Assembly: GCA_024693285.1 (NCBI GenBank)
Contig: JAILLE010000047.1
Location: 124,001 to 188,000 of the forward strand
Source: Bacteroidales bacterium
GTDB taxonomy: Bacteria; Bacteroidota; Bacteroidia; Bacteroidales; UBA932
DNA: 64,000 nucleotides
Direction: 5' to 3'
In this document: positions 53,421-62,900 of the stretch, one piece after another
Layout of the letters: the number at the start of each line of letters is the position of its first letter
Position numbering within the stretch: position 1 is the first letter of the stretch
The notes under the pieces: generated by a model
Databases searched by the model: none
What the model was told of the DNA's origin: nothing
What the model saw: the letters and a program-made list of their open reading frames with translations, nothing else
Made by a program: the position numbers and the translations under genes

Positions 53421-54328
53421 ACGAACCTTCTTGGTCCCTCTATCGATCTCCAATAATCAGAATCGAAGGTCTCAGGATGCTTGTATGGTCCGTCATGGTC
53501 GATCGTGAACGCAAGATACGTGATCTTGTACCCCTGCGACAGAAACATCCTCTCATAAAACGTCTGAACCTCGAATAACTCCGCTCCAAGGGAATACTTC
53601 CCACGTACGGTTCCGAGGGAGTATTCCCCCCGTTCAACGTCCGCTCCGCGGACCCCACCACCGGCTTTGCCGGCGGTCCCCCCTCTTACGTGGCCGAGGG
53701 TGGCCACGGTTGCCGGGGGGAATACTCCCTTGGAACCGTAGAGGTCGGTCGTTGCGGCAAGGATGGTGAGACCGTTCTCGAGGGCTACCGCTTTGGAATA
53801 TTCATGAAGGAAACGGCTGTCGGTCTTGAGATGGATGATTCCGCCAGGACGGAGGAACTTGCGATAACGCCCCAGGAAAAGCGGACTGGTCAGACGGCTG
53901 TTCTCGCTCTTCAACTGCGGATCAGAAAACGTCAACCAAATCTCACTAACCTCCCCAGGGCCGAAAAACGCCTCTATGAACTCTATCCTCGTCCGCAGAA
54001 ACGCCACATTACCAATTCCTTCCTCAGTGGCCGTCTTAGCGCCTCTCCAGAGTCTCGCTCCCTTGATATCCACACCGATATAATTCCTTTCCGGGACTCT
54101 TCTGGACAAATCAATAGTGTACTCTCCTTTTCCGCAGCCAAGCTCCAAAACAATCGGCTGGTCATTGTGGAACATCATCTCATTCCAATGACCTTTAATC
54201 GGATGTTCATGGAGCTTCAGGCCCTCAGAAGGATCTCCAGTCTTGTCCAAAACCTTTGAGGCATCCGGCTGCAGCAAGCAGGCGAAAGTCTCGTTCTCGG
54301 CGAATTTCCTAAGTTTATCGTGACCCAT
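53393..54328 (-). CDS. trmB: tRNA (guanine-N7)-methyltransferase with a 50-codon in-frame insertion
   Basis: 311 residues, about 50 more than expected. The class I methyltransferase core shows VLELGCGKGEYTIDLSRRVP (about 60-79, SAM site), YIGVDIKGARLWRGAK, FGPGEVSEIWLTFSDPQLKS (about 126-145, catalytic Asp-Pro region) and LRPGGIIHLKTDS. The normal DLYGS...GAELFEVQTFYER join is split by a Gly-rich insert at about 199-248, encoded by the palindromic element 53585-53734. The enzyme makes m7G46 in tRNA variable loops. The insert falls in the C-terminal part before the final strand-helix pair, so the protein may stay active. TGATG overlap with gldH. Confidence 0.85.
   Translation of the reverse strand: MGHDKLRKFAENETFACLLQPDASKVLDKTGDPSEGLKLHEHPIKGHWNEMMFHNDQPIVLELGCGKGEYTIDLSRRVPERNYIGVDIKGARLWRGAKTATEEGIGNVAFLRTRIEFIEAFFGPGEVSEIWLTFSDPQLKSENSRLTSPLFLGRYRKFLRPGGIIHLKTDSRFLHEYSKAVALENGLTILAATTDLYGSKGVFPPATVATLGHVRGGTAGKAGGGVRGADVERGEYSLGTVRGKYSLGAELFEVQTFYERMFLSQGYKITYLAFTIDHDGPYKHPETFDSDYWRSIEGPRRFVHSPASSQR
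53585..53734. repeat. 150-bp multi-palindromic element inserted in frame in trmB
   Basis: The element is bounded by near-inverted ends (TCCAAGGGA... and ...TCCCTTGGA). An internal 26-base inverted repeat with a single mismatch pairs 53606-53631 with 53715-53740. Between those arms are three more hairpins: 53639-53644/53648-53653, 53657-53665/53669-53677 (one mismatch) and 53689-53695/53702-53708, giving a cloverleaf-like fold. Its length is exactly 50 codons and it reads through without a stop in the trmB frame. It looks like a mobile or formerly mobile palindromic unit, comparable in concept to Rickettsia palindromic elements. No second copy was seen in the window. Confidence 0.75.
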
Positions 54329-54771
54329 CAGTCGTGTCTTAAAATTATACCCAAACCGCGGATCTCCTCAGAATCATTGACTACCTTGGCCTTAAGCCTC
54401 CACTCCCCCGCCTCCGGGAGATCAAGATCCGCACTAAATGGGGTTATCAAGTCACGAGAGTAATAACCGGAGCCGGCGAGATCATTTATCTTGACGAAAG
54501 CGGTGTCTGTCAAGATAGAGTCTGAAGGAGAGAACCATCTGAGATCCAAGATGATATCCTCTGGCGGAAAGTCCTTGAATGAATTCCTCTCGAGCCTGGT
54601 GAAGAAATCCAATGAATATATCTGGGTGGAGTCATCCAGATCCAGAAAAAAAGAATAAGTGTCGCCATATTCAGCGTTCTCCCGGAGAATGAAGAACTCC
54701 CGGGACGGAGGGCGGGAACAACATGCTAGCGCCACCGCCAGGACGAATATCCACAAACGTCCCCTCATCAC
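54328..54771 (-). CDS. gldH: GldH-like lipoprotein
   Basis: 147 residues. A short lipoprotein signal (FVLAVALACCSRPP, Cys at about 17 or 18) precedes a compact beta domain with REFFILRENAEYGDTYSFFL, SLDFFTRLERNSFKDFP and LPEAGEWRLKAKV, and the end GLGIILRHD. This matches GldH lipoproteins, which in Bacteroidetes are conserved even in non-gliding species and usually follow ricT, as here. GldH supports gliding in Flavobacterium; its job in Bacteroidales is unclear. Three bases separate it from ricT. Confidence 0.7.
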   Translation of the reverse strand: MMRGRLWIFVLAVALACCSRPPSREFFILRENAEYGDTYSFFLDLDDSTQIYSLDFFTRLERNSFKDFPPEDIILDLRWFSPSDSILTDTAFVKINDLAGSGYYSRDLITPFSADLDLPEAGEWRLKAKVVNDSEEIRGLGIILRHD

Positions 54772-54774
54772 GAC

Positions 54775-55971
54775 TTATGATTGATCCTTCCGGGGATTCT
54801 TGCCACGTCCGCCACCACGGTTATCACGGTTCCTGTTCCGATTCTTGCTCTTCTGCTTCTTCGGTTTGTCGAAACGAGTGATACTATCATCACCGACAGC
54901 TGAAATAAACTGAGGGCCAAGAGGTTCCGGATCGTTCTTAAGGGAATCCGGGCGTTCCCCGTTCCGGTTCATCATGATAATCTCACGCACCTCGCTCGCG
55001 GTGAGCGGGTAGACATTGGTGAGCGAACCCTTCTCGTAGGAGAAATACATCATCTCCTGGAGGATGTCAGTCTTGACCAGATATACCAATCCATCCTCGA
55101 ACTCAAGCGGTTCAGTGACCTTGGGAATCCTAGTCTGGGCATCCATGTAATTAGAGACCTCGTAATTGAGGCAGCACTTGAGCTTGCCACATTGCCCGGC
55201 AAGTTTCTGCGGATTCAGCGACAGGTCCTGAACCCTGGCGGCCGATGTCGAAATCGACTGGAAATTAGTGATATAGTTGGCGCAGCAAAGCTCTCTACCG
55301 CAGACTCCAAGCCCTCCAATGAGCCCGGCTTCCTGGCGGGCTCCGATCTGCTTCATCTCAATCCTGATACGGAATTCCTCCGCATAGACCTTGATCAGCT
55401 GGCGGAAATCGACACGACCGTCAGCGATGTAATAAAATATCGCTTTCGTCCCATCGCCCTGGAACTCAACATCTCCGATCTTCATATCCAGGCCAAGCTC
55501 CGCGGCGATACGGCGGGCCTGGATCATTGTATCTTGCTCCCGGGCGATAGCCTCTTGCCACTTGGTAATATCAAAAGGTTTTGCCCTACGGTATATCTTT
55601 CTCAAGTCCGTGGTCTCCATGTCGACGCCCTTGCACTTCATCTGGCGGCCGACAATAGGCCCCTCAAGAGTCACAATTCCGAGATCATGACCGTTAGCGG
55701 CCTCGACAACCACCAAGTCCCCGGTTTTGATCCCCTGCCCTGAGGCGTTGATATATATTCCTTTTCGGGTGTTCTTGAAACGGACCTCGAACAAATCTTT
55801 GTACTGTTCCTGGTTCACACCCTTGAGCCAGTTGTAAGCCTCGAGTTTGCAACATCCTTGACGGTAGTTGCAATCGTACTCCCCGGACTCGCTGTCACGT
55901 GTGACAGTGCATCCCCGGCTGCAGTCGAATTTTATGGCCTCGTTATCTATATTATCCATCGTGGTCGTCAA
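54775..55971 (-). CDS. ricT: RicT/PSP1 C-terminal domain protein
   Basis: 398 residues. Cysteine-rich N-terminal patch (DCSRGCTVTRDSESGEYDC, QGCCKL), then the PSP1 domain: VRFKNTRKGIYIN, LVVVEAANGHDLGIVTLEG, and about 225-272 with GGLGVCGRELCCANYITNF and AGQCGKLKCCLNYEVSNY, the iron-sulfur-binding Cys set. In Bacillus the RicT (YaaT) protein works in the Y-complex affecting mRNA maturation; in Bacteroidetes the role is not well known. The C-terminus is very basic (KKQKSKNRNRNRD), fitting nucleic-acid binding. Four-base overlap with the delta' gene. Confidence 0.85.
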   Translation of the reverse strand: MTTTMDNIDNEAIKFDCSRGCTVTRDSESGEYDCNYRQGCCKLEAYNWLKGVNQEQYKDLFEVRFKNTRKGIYINASGQGIKTGDLVVVEAANGHDLGIVTLEGPIVGRQMKCKGVDMETTDLRKIYRRAKPFDITKWQEAIAREQDTMIQARRIAAELGLDMKIGDVEFQGDGTKAIFYYIADGRVDFRQLIKVYAEEFRIRIEMKQIGARQEAGLIGGLGVCGRELCCANYITNFQSISTSAARVQDLSLNPQKLAGQCGKLKCCLNYEVSNYMDAQTRIPKVTEPLEFEDGLVYLVKTDILQEMMYFSYEKGSLTNVYPLTASEVREIIMMNRNGERPDSLKNDPEPLGPQFISAVGDDSITRFDKPKKQKSKNRNRNRDNRGGGRGKNPRKDQS

Positions 55972-57062
55972 TATAATGAATACAGCCTCCCGACAAGCTC
56001 GCAGAACAGTATCTTCTGCGACACATTCCTGTCTATCAGCAGTTTAGCCCGGTCAAGGCAGGAAAGCGCCTGTCTGGGAAAACTCTTTTTGCACTTTGAG
56101 GCAATCCTCGTGAGGGCTTCTTCCTCATCAGTGGCCAAACCAGCGATACCAGTCAGTTTCTGCTGTATCAGGAATATCTTGCGGAGGTTCTCCGACGCGA
56201 ATTTACAAAAAGCTTTCTGTTTTTCCCGCGACCCCAGCCCAGCCAAGGCGTCGCCATACGAAAGCGCGGCAATAAGATCCTTTGAATCAATAGCTTCCAT
56301 TAGCCCGGAAAAGATCTCCATCTGGCTTTCGAAGTCCTCTTTACCGGAAAGGTAATGCAGAGCCTCACCTACGCTCCCGCCAGCAATCTGGGCAGCGGAC
56401 GCCGCCTCATCCGGATCCTTCCCGAACCGGGAGACAAGTATCTCCACGATCTCATCCTTAGTCTCCGGAAGAATCCTCAACGCCTGGCATCTCGAAGAGA
56501 TGGTCTGCAAGACCTTTTCGGGAGAATGGGTTATCATGAGGAAAACCGTTCTCTCCGGAGGTTCCTCAACCGCCTTCAGCAGCCGGTTGGCCGCCGTGGC
56601 GTTCATCTTCTCGGGAAGATACACGACCACTGCCTTCCAGCCACCCTCAACAGGGGTCAGGTAAATAGTCTCCAAAACCTCCTTTGCTTCAGCGTTGTTG
56701 ATCACAGTCTGTTTCCCCTCAATCCCGAAAGCGTCATTTATCTCAGTCTCAAGAGCATAAGGGTTGGCCTTCATCAAGTCTCTCCAATAACTCAGGAACA
56801 AATCAGCCCGGAGTTTGTCGACTTTCTCGGACACCTTGGATCCGGTGGCGACAGGATAGACATAATGGACATCCGGATGAATCAGACCGGAAACCTTATG
56901 CTCACTGGAGAACAACTCGCTCAAAAAAGCCAGGGCGATAGCCATGGCTCCGCATCCGTCATTCTCATAAAGCATCATGGCATGTGGGACACGACCCTCG
57001 CGGATCATCCCTCCCAAAGCCTTGACGGCGTCACGGTTGCCTATGATGTTTTCCAGTGTCAT
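55968..57062 (-). CDS. holB: DNA polymerase III subunit delta'
   Basis: 364 residues. It starts LENIIGNRDAVKALGGMI, then VPHAMMLYENDGCGAMAIAL (about 25-44), where the Walker A loop is degenerate, as usual for delta'. AVVVYLPEKMNATAANRLLK and AVEEPPERTVFLMITHSPEK (about 140-185) are the clamp-loader core motifs; SSRCQALRI fits the SRC motif. The four-Cys zinc module expected before HPDVHYVYPV is absent. The protein is part of the clamp loader at the replication fork. Four-base overlaps with ricT and with the polyprenyl synthetase gene. Confidence 0.85.
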   Translation of the reverse strand: MTLENIIGNRDAVKALGGMIREGRVPHAMMLYENDGCGAMAIALAFLSELFSSEHKVSGLIHPDVHYVYPVATGSKVSEKVDKLRADLFLSYWRDLMKANPYALETEINDAFGIEGKQTVINNAEAKEVLETIYLTPVEGGWKAVVVYLPEKMNATAANRLLKAVEEPPERTVFLMITHSPEKVLQTISSRCQALRILPETKDEIVEILVSRFGKDPDEAASAAQIAGGSVGEALHYLSGKEDFESQMEIFSGLMEAIDSKDLIAALSYGDALAGLGSREKQKAFCKFASENLRKIFLIQQKLTGIAGLATDEEEALTRIASKCKKSFPRQALSCLDRAKLLIDRNVSQKILFCELVGRLYSLY

Positions 57063-58039
57063 TTGTTCCTGTCCGCAGTGAACCGAGCTATTTTCACAAG
57101 ATACTCTTTTTCTTCAGAATCCGGAAGAATTCCAATGGCTTTGATGGCTTTCTCGATATATTCTATAAGGCGTGAAGCCGCATATTCATTTCCTCCTTTT
57201 TCGAATACCAAGCCACGGATTTCGGGCTTATATTCAGGATGTTCCGGAATATCTTTAACCATGGACCGGATCCTGGACCGCTCTTTTTCGCCGAGTGAAC
57301 GCAAGGCTCCGAGAAGTGGAAGAGTGATCTTCCGCTCGTCGAGATCAGCTCCTACCGGCTTCCCGAGCCCTGCCCCGTCAGAATAATCCAGCATGTCATC
57401 CCTGATCTGGAATGCGATTCCAAGGCAGACGCAGTATTCCCTCACCGCCTCCATCACATCTTCAGGAGCATCCACGGATAGTGCCGCGGTGATTCCCGCC
57501 GCTTCGAATAAGGAAGCTGTCTTGTTGTAGATTATCCGGAAATAGTCATCCTCGGTAGTGTCGCAGCTCTCAGCCTTTTGTAGCTGCAGCATTTCCCCTT
57601 CAGCCAGATCGCTGAGAGTCTTGGCGAAGATACGGATCGCCCTTGCCCCACGGGTAACAGATGCGAGAATGTTATCCATCGCCCGCACAAGCCAGAAATC
57701 CCCGATAAGCACAGAAGCCGGTCCTCCAAGCAGAGACATGACAGTCGGCACGCCTCTGCGCTCAGCACTGTTGTCCGCCACATCATCATGGAGAAGGGTG
57801 GCATTGTGCAGAAGCTCAGATGCCGCCGCGAAACGGATGCTGTCCTCAGACACATGACCGCCGGAACAGGCACGGGCTACGAGCAGTGACAAGATAGGCC
57901 TCAGCTGCTTTCCTCCAGTGGAGAGAATAGCTGAATTGGTCGCATCCAAAAGCTCTATATCGCTTTTGAGTGACGAACGAATCATGTCCTGGGTAGCGAT
58001 CCAGTCCTGCCCGAGAAGTGTCTTTATCCGGTCTAGCAT
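57059..58039 (-). CDS. Polyprenyl diphosphate synthase
   Basis: 326 residues. GKQLRPILSLLVARACSG (about 43-60), the first Asp-rich motif LLHDDVADNSAERRGVPTVM (about 76-95), and the second motif FQIRDDMLDYSDGAG (about 211-225) define a trans-prenyl synthase. It condenses isopentenyl diphosphate onto allylic primers to make long all-trans chains, most likely the side chain of menaquinone. It is three bases after the LOG-family gene and overlaps holB. Confidence 0.9.
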   Translation of the reverse strand: MLDRIKTLLGQDWIATQDMIRSSLKSDIELLDATNSAILSTGGKQLRPILSLLVARACSGGHVSEDSIRFAAASELLHNATLLHDDVADNSAERRGVPTVMSLLGGPASVLIGDFWLVRAMDNILASVTRGARAIRIFAKTLSDLAEGEMLQLQKAESCDTTEDDYFRIIYNKTASLFEAAGITAALSVDAPEDVMEAVREYCVCLGIAFQIRDDMLDYSDGAGLGKPVGADLDERKITLPLLGALRSLGEKERSRIRSMVKDIPEHPEYKPEIRGLVFEKGGNEYAASRLIEYIEKAIKAIGILPDSEEKEYLVKIARFTADRNK

Positions 58040-58042
58040 GAT

Positions 58043-58591
58043 TTATCTGAGAAGATCTGAGAACTCTTCAATCGTCTTAGGGAAAGCTATAAGCTGCCTG
58101 GAACGGCTGTCCAGCATCCCGGTCGAGACATAATGGTCGAGAAGGGCTTTCAGAGGCTCGTAGAAACCATCGAAATCCAGAGCGATAACCTTGCCTTTGT
58201 AAAGGTCGAGTTTCGCGAGAGTAAGAGTCTCAATCAACTCATCAAGTGTGCCTATTCCGCCTGGCAAAGCCACAGCGACACAGGTCCCCTCCCTCATCAA
58301 CTCCTTCCGCTCAGCCATGGTGTCAGTCCAGACAGTTTCGTCAAGTGACGGATACACAACATCTTCCATAAACCGGGGAATGATTCCCACATGGCGCCCG
58401 CCACACCTCACGACCTCATCCGCGACAACTCCCATAGTACCTTTGACAGTACCGCCGGAAACCACGGTATATCCAAGCGAACAAGCCGCGCGGGTAGCTT
58501 CCCGCGCAGCTTGGTTGTATTTCTCGTCTATATCAAAACTGGCTGAGCAGAAGAAGACTATCTTCCGCTCCTGAGCCTTCTCACTTCCCAT
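58043..58591 (-). CDS. LOG family protein (TIGR00730 Rossmann fold)
   Basis: 182 residues. IVFFCSASFDIDEKYNQAA opens it, followed by YTVVSGGTVKGTMGVVADE (about 36-54), ERKELMREGTCVAVALPGGI and GTLDELIETL (about 92-121). The PGGxGTxxE motif is the hallmark of the family, which includes cytokinin-activating nucleotide phosphoribohydrolases of the Lonely Guy type; in bacteria such enzymes cleave N6-modified AMP. Its ATG overlaps the stop of the outer-membrane protein gene (TAATG). Confidence 0.85.
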   Translation of the reverse strand: MGSEKAQERKIVFFCSASFDIDEKYNQAAREATRAACSLGYTVVSGGTVKGTMGVVADEVVRCGGRHVGIIPRFMEDVVYPSLDETVWTDTMAERKELMREGTCVAVALPGGIGTLDELIETLTLAKLDLYKGKVIALDFDGFYEPLKALLDHYVSTGMLDSRSRQLIAFPKTIEEFSDLLR

Positions 58592-59217
58592 TAGAAGAAA
58601 ATGGCGACAGAGATAGCAAAGCCATTGAAGGTGTTGCCATCTTTGAGTCCAGTGATAGTGTTTCCAGTCTCTTTCAAATCGCTCTTGTAAACACTGCCGA
58701 AGTTCCAGAAATACTTGGCGGCGACCTGGAGATGCCAGATGTCGATACCGGCACCGAGGCTCATTCCGTATTCAACTTTCTGAAGCTCAGATTTCAAAGT
58801 CTGGTCACCTCCAGATGAGATCTGGTAGCCGGCGAAAGGCTCTACGAAACCGTAGGGGCGGAAAGCCACAAGATCAGGTCCCCACTGGATCTGCACAGGA
58901 ACTTCAACAAAACCGACCTTGGTCTCGAAAGAATTACCGATCTGTCCGGTGGTGGAATCTCCCCAATTGTTGAGAGACATTCCCTTGACCTGATAAAGAA
59001 CCTCAGGCTGAATGGCGAAACCGGCTCCGAGAGGAATCTCGAAAGCGATACCGGCGTGGTACAGGGAGATGGACTTTGAGTCCACATTCTTCACCTTGCT
59101 GGAAGAAGAGGTCACACCACCAGTGATACCGAACCTGGTATAGTCATAATGCTGCGCCGCGGCGCTAACGCTAAAAGCGAGAGTGGCAATAGCAGCCACG
59201 ATAAACATTCTCTTCAT
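58591..59217 (-). CDS. Outer-membrane beta-barrel protein (PorT-like)
   Basis: 208 residues with a clear signal peptide (MFIVAAIATLAFSVSAAAQ, about 4-22). The rest alternates hydrophobic and polar residues with Gly and aromatic girdle residues: RFGITGGVTSSSSKV, GIAFEIPLGAGFAIQPEVLY, FVEPFAGYQISSG, YGMSLGAGIDIWHLQVAAKY, and the terminal FNGFAISVAIFF ending in Phe, as barrel proteins do. It fits the small PorT-like (OMP_b-brl_2) barrels of Bacteroidetes; cargo unknown. It is 29 bases after trxA and starts the run of coupled genes down to trmB. Confidence 0.75.
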   Translation of the reverse strand: MKRMFIVAAIATLAFSVSAAAQHYDYTRFGITGGVTSSSSKVKNVDSKSISLYHAGIAFEIPLGAGFAIQPEVLYQVKGMSLNNWGDSTTGQIGNSFETKVGFVEVPVQIQWGPDLVAFRPYGFVEPFAGYQISSGGDQTLKSELQKVEYGMSLGAGIDIWHLQVAAKYFWNFGSVYKSDLKETGNTITGLKDGNTFNGFAISVAIFF

Positions 59218-59246
59218 ATCTCTTGGAATAAATTGATAATCAAATA

Positions 59247-59561
59247 CTAAAGTAGAGCATCAAGCTTTGCTGTAATCTCGGCCTTGGGGACATTGCCCAC
59301 AAGTTTGTCAACAGCCTGCCCATCCTTGAAGAAGATGAGCGTAGGAATATTCCTGATACCATACTGGACTGCGATATCCTCGCAATCGTCGACATTGCAC
59401 TTCACGACGGCGACTTTCCCGTCATATTCTCCGGCGACAGTCTCAACAGTGGGACCGAGCATACGGCAAGGACCGCACCAGGTGGCCCAGAAGTCGACCA
59501 GGACAACGCTATTAGCGTAAATGATTCCCGCGAAATTCTCATTAGTGGCAGTTATTTCCAT
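59247..59561 (-). CDS. trxA: Thioredoxin
   Basis: 104 residues, the normal length. The active site is FWATWCGPCRMLGPTVE (about 25-41), with the redox pair in WCGPC, and RNIPTLIFFKDGQ (about 73-85) holds the cis-Pro after Ile. It reduces disulfides in cytoplasmic proteins. There is no signal peptide. A good promoter lies just upstream (59588-59619), giving a leader of about 20 bases. Confidence 0.95.
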   Translation of the reverse strand: MEITATNENFAGIIYANSVVLVDFWATWCGPCRMLGPTVETVAGEYDGKVAVVKCNVDDCEDIAVQYGIRNIPTLIFFKDGQAVDKLVGNVPKAEITAKLDALL

Positions 59562-59587
59562 TTTATTCTCGATTAAAGTTCAGAATA

Positions 59588-59619
59588 CAAATTTATAAAA
59601 ATCATTGTTTCAAGCAAAA
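59588..59619 (-). promoter_or_regulatory. Promoter of trxA
   Basis: Minus strand TTTTG (59615-59619) and TAAATTTG (59588-59595) with 19 bases between them. The second element is an exact TAnnTTTG match. Transcription would start about 20 bases before the trxA ATG at 59561. Confidence 0.6.
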
Positions 59620-59622
59620 TCC

Positions 59623-59919
59623 CTAAACCATCTTGTCGACAGTCCAACAGAAGGCCCTCAGACCCAAATCAGGATACTTCTCATCCTTCTCCTTCAAGGC
59701 GTCAAGCAATTCCGAAGCCTTAGCGTCATCCTTGACAATGGTCAGGATGGCGTAATTCTGGGTCGGCCAGGCATGGTTTCCATAATGAGGCTCTCCTTCC
59801 TCTCCTCCCCTGCCTTGGATGTCCACCCACTGGGTGAATCCCCTCTGGCCTTTCTCATCGAGGAGTTCGACTATTTCCTCTCCATACGCCTGGTTATACG
59901 CTATAAATATCGCTTTCAT
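59623..59919 (-). CDS. PG0541-type transporter-associated protein
   Basis: 98 residues from ATG 59919 (MKAIFIAYNQAYGEE); a TTG at 59943 that overlaps the RND stop is a less likely start. A small ferredoxin-like alpha/beta protein with FTQWVDIQGRGGEEGEPHYG and ILTIVKDDAKASELLDALKE, similar in size and layout to PII-like proteins. This family is found next to RND pumps in Bacteroidetes (named after PG0541 of Porphyromonas) and is presumed to act in the cytoplasm with the pump. It follows the pump gene by 20 bases, which supports that link. No known effector-binding residues can be named. Confidence 0.7.
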   Translation of the reverse strand: MKAIFIAYNQAYGEEIVELLDEKGQRGFTQWVDIQGRGGEEGEPHYGNHAWPTQNYAILTIVKDDAKASELLDALKEKDEKYPDLGLRAFCWTVDKMV

Positions 59920-59939
59920 CTCTTTGTCTGTTTTATTCG

Positions 59940-62900
59940 TCAAACTTTAGCTCCAGCGGCGAGTTTTTTAGCCTTTCTTTTCTCTTGGCGTGTGGCGAAC
60001 ACGCAGTACACCGCGGGAATAAGCACGAGTGTGATCAGTGTCGAGAATGAAAGGCCCCAGCAAACTGTCATACCCAAGGAGCGCCACATCTCGGAACCCT
60101 CTCCCCTGCCCAAAGCCATGGGCAACATACCGAGGACTGTGGTGAGAGTGGTCATGAGGATAGGCCTCAATCGGCTCTTGGCGGCGGTCACGGAGGCATT
60201 TATGACGTTCATTCCCCTCTCCCGCATGAGTATGGTGTAGTCTATCAGCACGATACCGTTCTTCACGACAATACCCAAGAGGATTATTATTCCGACCATC
60301 GCCATAACCCCGAGCGCGGAACCGGTGAGTCTAAGTCCCAGAATCACACCGATAAAAGCGAACGGCACCGAGAACATAATCACAAGCGGGCTCATGAACG
60401 ACTCGAACTGGGAGGCCATGACCATGTAGACCAGGATTATGATCAAGATCATAAGGACAATGAGATCCTTGAACATGCTCTGCTGGTCCTCGAAGTCTCC
60501 AGTGATCTCAGTAGAGATGTTGTTAGGGATGTCAATCTCGGAGAGTACCCTGTTGGTGACGGCGACTCCGTCGCTAAGGGCATATCCCCGAGTGACTATT
60601 CCGGTCACTGAAATATATCTCTCACGGTTCTTCCTCTCGATTGTCGGAGGCACCTTCGACTCCACGACAGTACCCAGATCCTTGATCCTGACGGCACCAC
60701 CTAAAGGAGTGTAAATCAATATATTCTCAATATCCTCAACGCTTGTGCGGAAGCGTTTGTCATAGATGACACGGATGTTGTACTCATCTCCGTCCTCACG
60801 GTAGAATGAATTCACCGAACCGCTCATCGCGGCGCTGAAAGCAGCGGCGGCGGTAGTGGAGTTAAGACCGTTCAGAGCTAGTTTCTCCCTGTCGAAATCG
60901 ACCTGGTACTCGGGAGTATAATCATCACGGCTCAAGATCACCTGGGTGAAAGCCGGATCGGCGAGCATTTTCGCCTGGGCCTCTTTGGCGATCCGGTCGG
61001 TCTCGTCGAAGTCGTAACCATATATCTCGAGACGGAGAGAGGCGGCGCCTCCGACTCCACCCATGCCTTCAGTGACGGTGGCTTTCTTCACCTCCGGATA
61101 CTCTCGGAGATCCTTGCGGATAATATCGGCGATCTCGGAAGACGAGCGCTTGCGGTCTTCCATGGATCCGATATTCACATTCATCGAGATGACATGAGAG
61201 CCGTTGTTCTGCATGCTTCCGATCACATTGTCGGAGCTGGCCTGTCCATAACGGTACTGAAGAACCTGAATCTCAGGAATTTCCTCCTCCAGGCGATCAC
61301 AGATTTGCTTGGCGAAAGTCCCTGTGACACTCTGCTCGGTACCTACAGGCAGCTCGATCGAGACAGAAAGGCGTCCTCCATCCATCGTGGGGAAAAACTC
61401 TGTCTTGAGTCCGGGAGCTAGAAGAGCGAGCACACCGACAAAAATTGCCAAGGCACCGAAGATCACGGTCTTCCTGTGAGTGACGGCCCATGCTATGATT
61501 CTGGAATACCAAGCGGAAAGGCCGTCAAGACCCTTCTCGATGGGATCAAAAATAGCCCTATGGAGTTTTCCGGTCTTGGGGCCAGCTTTCAGCATCCTTG
61601 AGCAAAGCATCGGGACAAGGGTCAAAGCGGCGGTGGTGGAGATGATCATGATGATCGAAACAATCCAACCCAACTGTTTGAACATTATTCCAGCCATTCC
61701 GGAGACCATGGTCAAAGGAAGGAAGACGCAGAGCATAGTCAAAGTGGACGCTATAACCGAGATACCGACCTCGGAGGTGGCGTGGACCGCGGCCTCTTTG
61801 GGCTTCTCTCCTCTTTCCAGGTGAGTGGATATGTTCTCCAAGACCACAATAGCGTCGTCCACAACCATACCGATCGCGATGGAAAGAGCTGACATTGAAA
61901 TGATATTCAATGTGTTCCCGGTAGCGAAAAGGTACACCAGGGAGCCCAGCAACGCGATAGGAATCGACAGGACGATGATGAATGTCGCCCTCCATCTTCC
62001 CAAGAAAACGAACACCACAAGCATGACCACGAGAAGGGTTATGATTATGGTCTCCTTAAGGGAGTTGATCGTGTTCAGAATCTCTGAGGAGTTGTCCACC
62101 ACCTCGGTGATCTTGATATCGGAAGGAAGAGTCGGAGCGATCTCGGCTATTCTCTGCTTCGCCGCGTTCACGACATTGACCGTGTTCGCGCCAGACTGCT
62201 TCTGGATGGCGATCATAGCCGACCGGTTTCCATTGGTATAGGATTCTTGCGATTTCTCCTCCAGCCCGTCCTCAACCCTTGCGACATCTTTCAGGTATAC
62301 CACCTGGCCGCCACGGTAACTGACCACGACATCAAGGAGTTCCGAAGGATCCTTGAATTCCTTTTCAACCCTCAGGGAGAATGACTCGGAACCGATATCG
62401 ATTGAGCCTGAAGGGACATTACGGTTCTCAGCGGCGATAATCTGGGATATTCCGGCGACACTCAAGCCGTAAGCGGCAAGCTTGTTAGGGTCGCAATAAA
62501 CATGGATCTCCCTGGCGGGAGCTCCCGCGACAGAGACAGTTCCGACTCCCGTGACACGTCCCAAAGGAGTGACCACCCTATCATCCAGGATCCTGTCGAG
62601 ACCAGCCATGCTCTTGTCTGCGGTGGCGGAGAGAATCAGGACAGGCATATCGTCCATACCGAACTTGAACAGAACCGGCACGGAGGCCCCGTCTGGCAGG
62701 GCAGAGTTGATCAGGTCCAGTTTGTCCCTGATGTCATTACTCGCCTCATCTATATCAGTTCCGTATTTGAACTCCAGCATCACGATCGCGACATTCTCAC
62801 GGGAGCGGGAGGTCAGGTTCTTAAGGTTCGCCACACTGTTGAGTGTGTTCTCCAAAAGCTTGGTCAAGTTATTCTCAACATCAGAAGCGCTAGCTCCCGG

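Noticed and set aside
53690..54259. 189-codon open frame on the plus strand
   Set aside because: It runs opposite trmB, has no family features, and its length comes from the palindromic element and the GC-rich methyltransferase gene.
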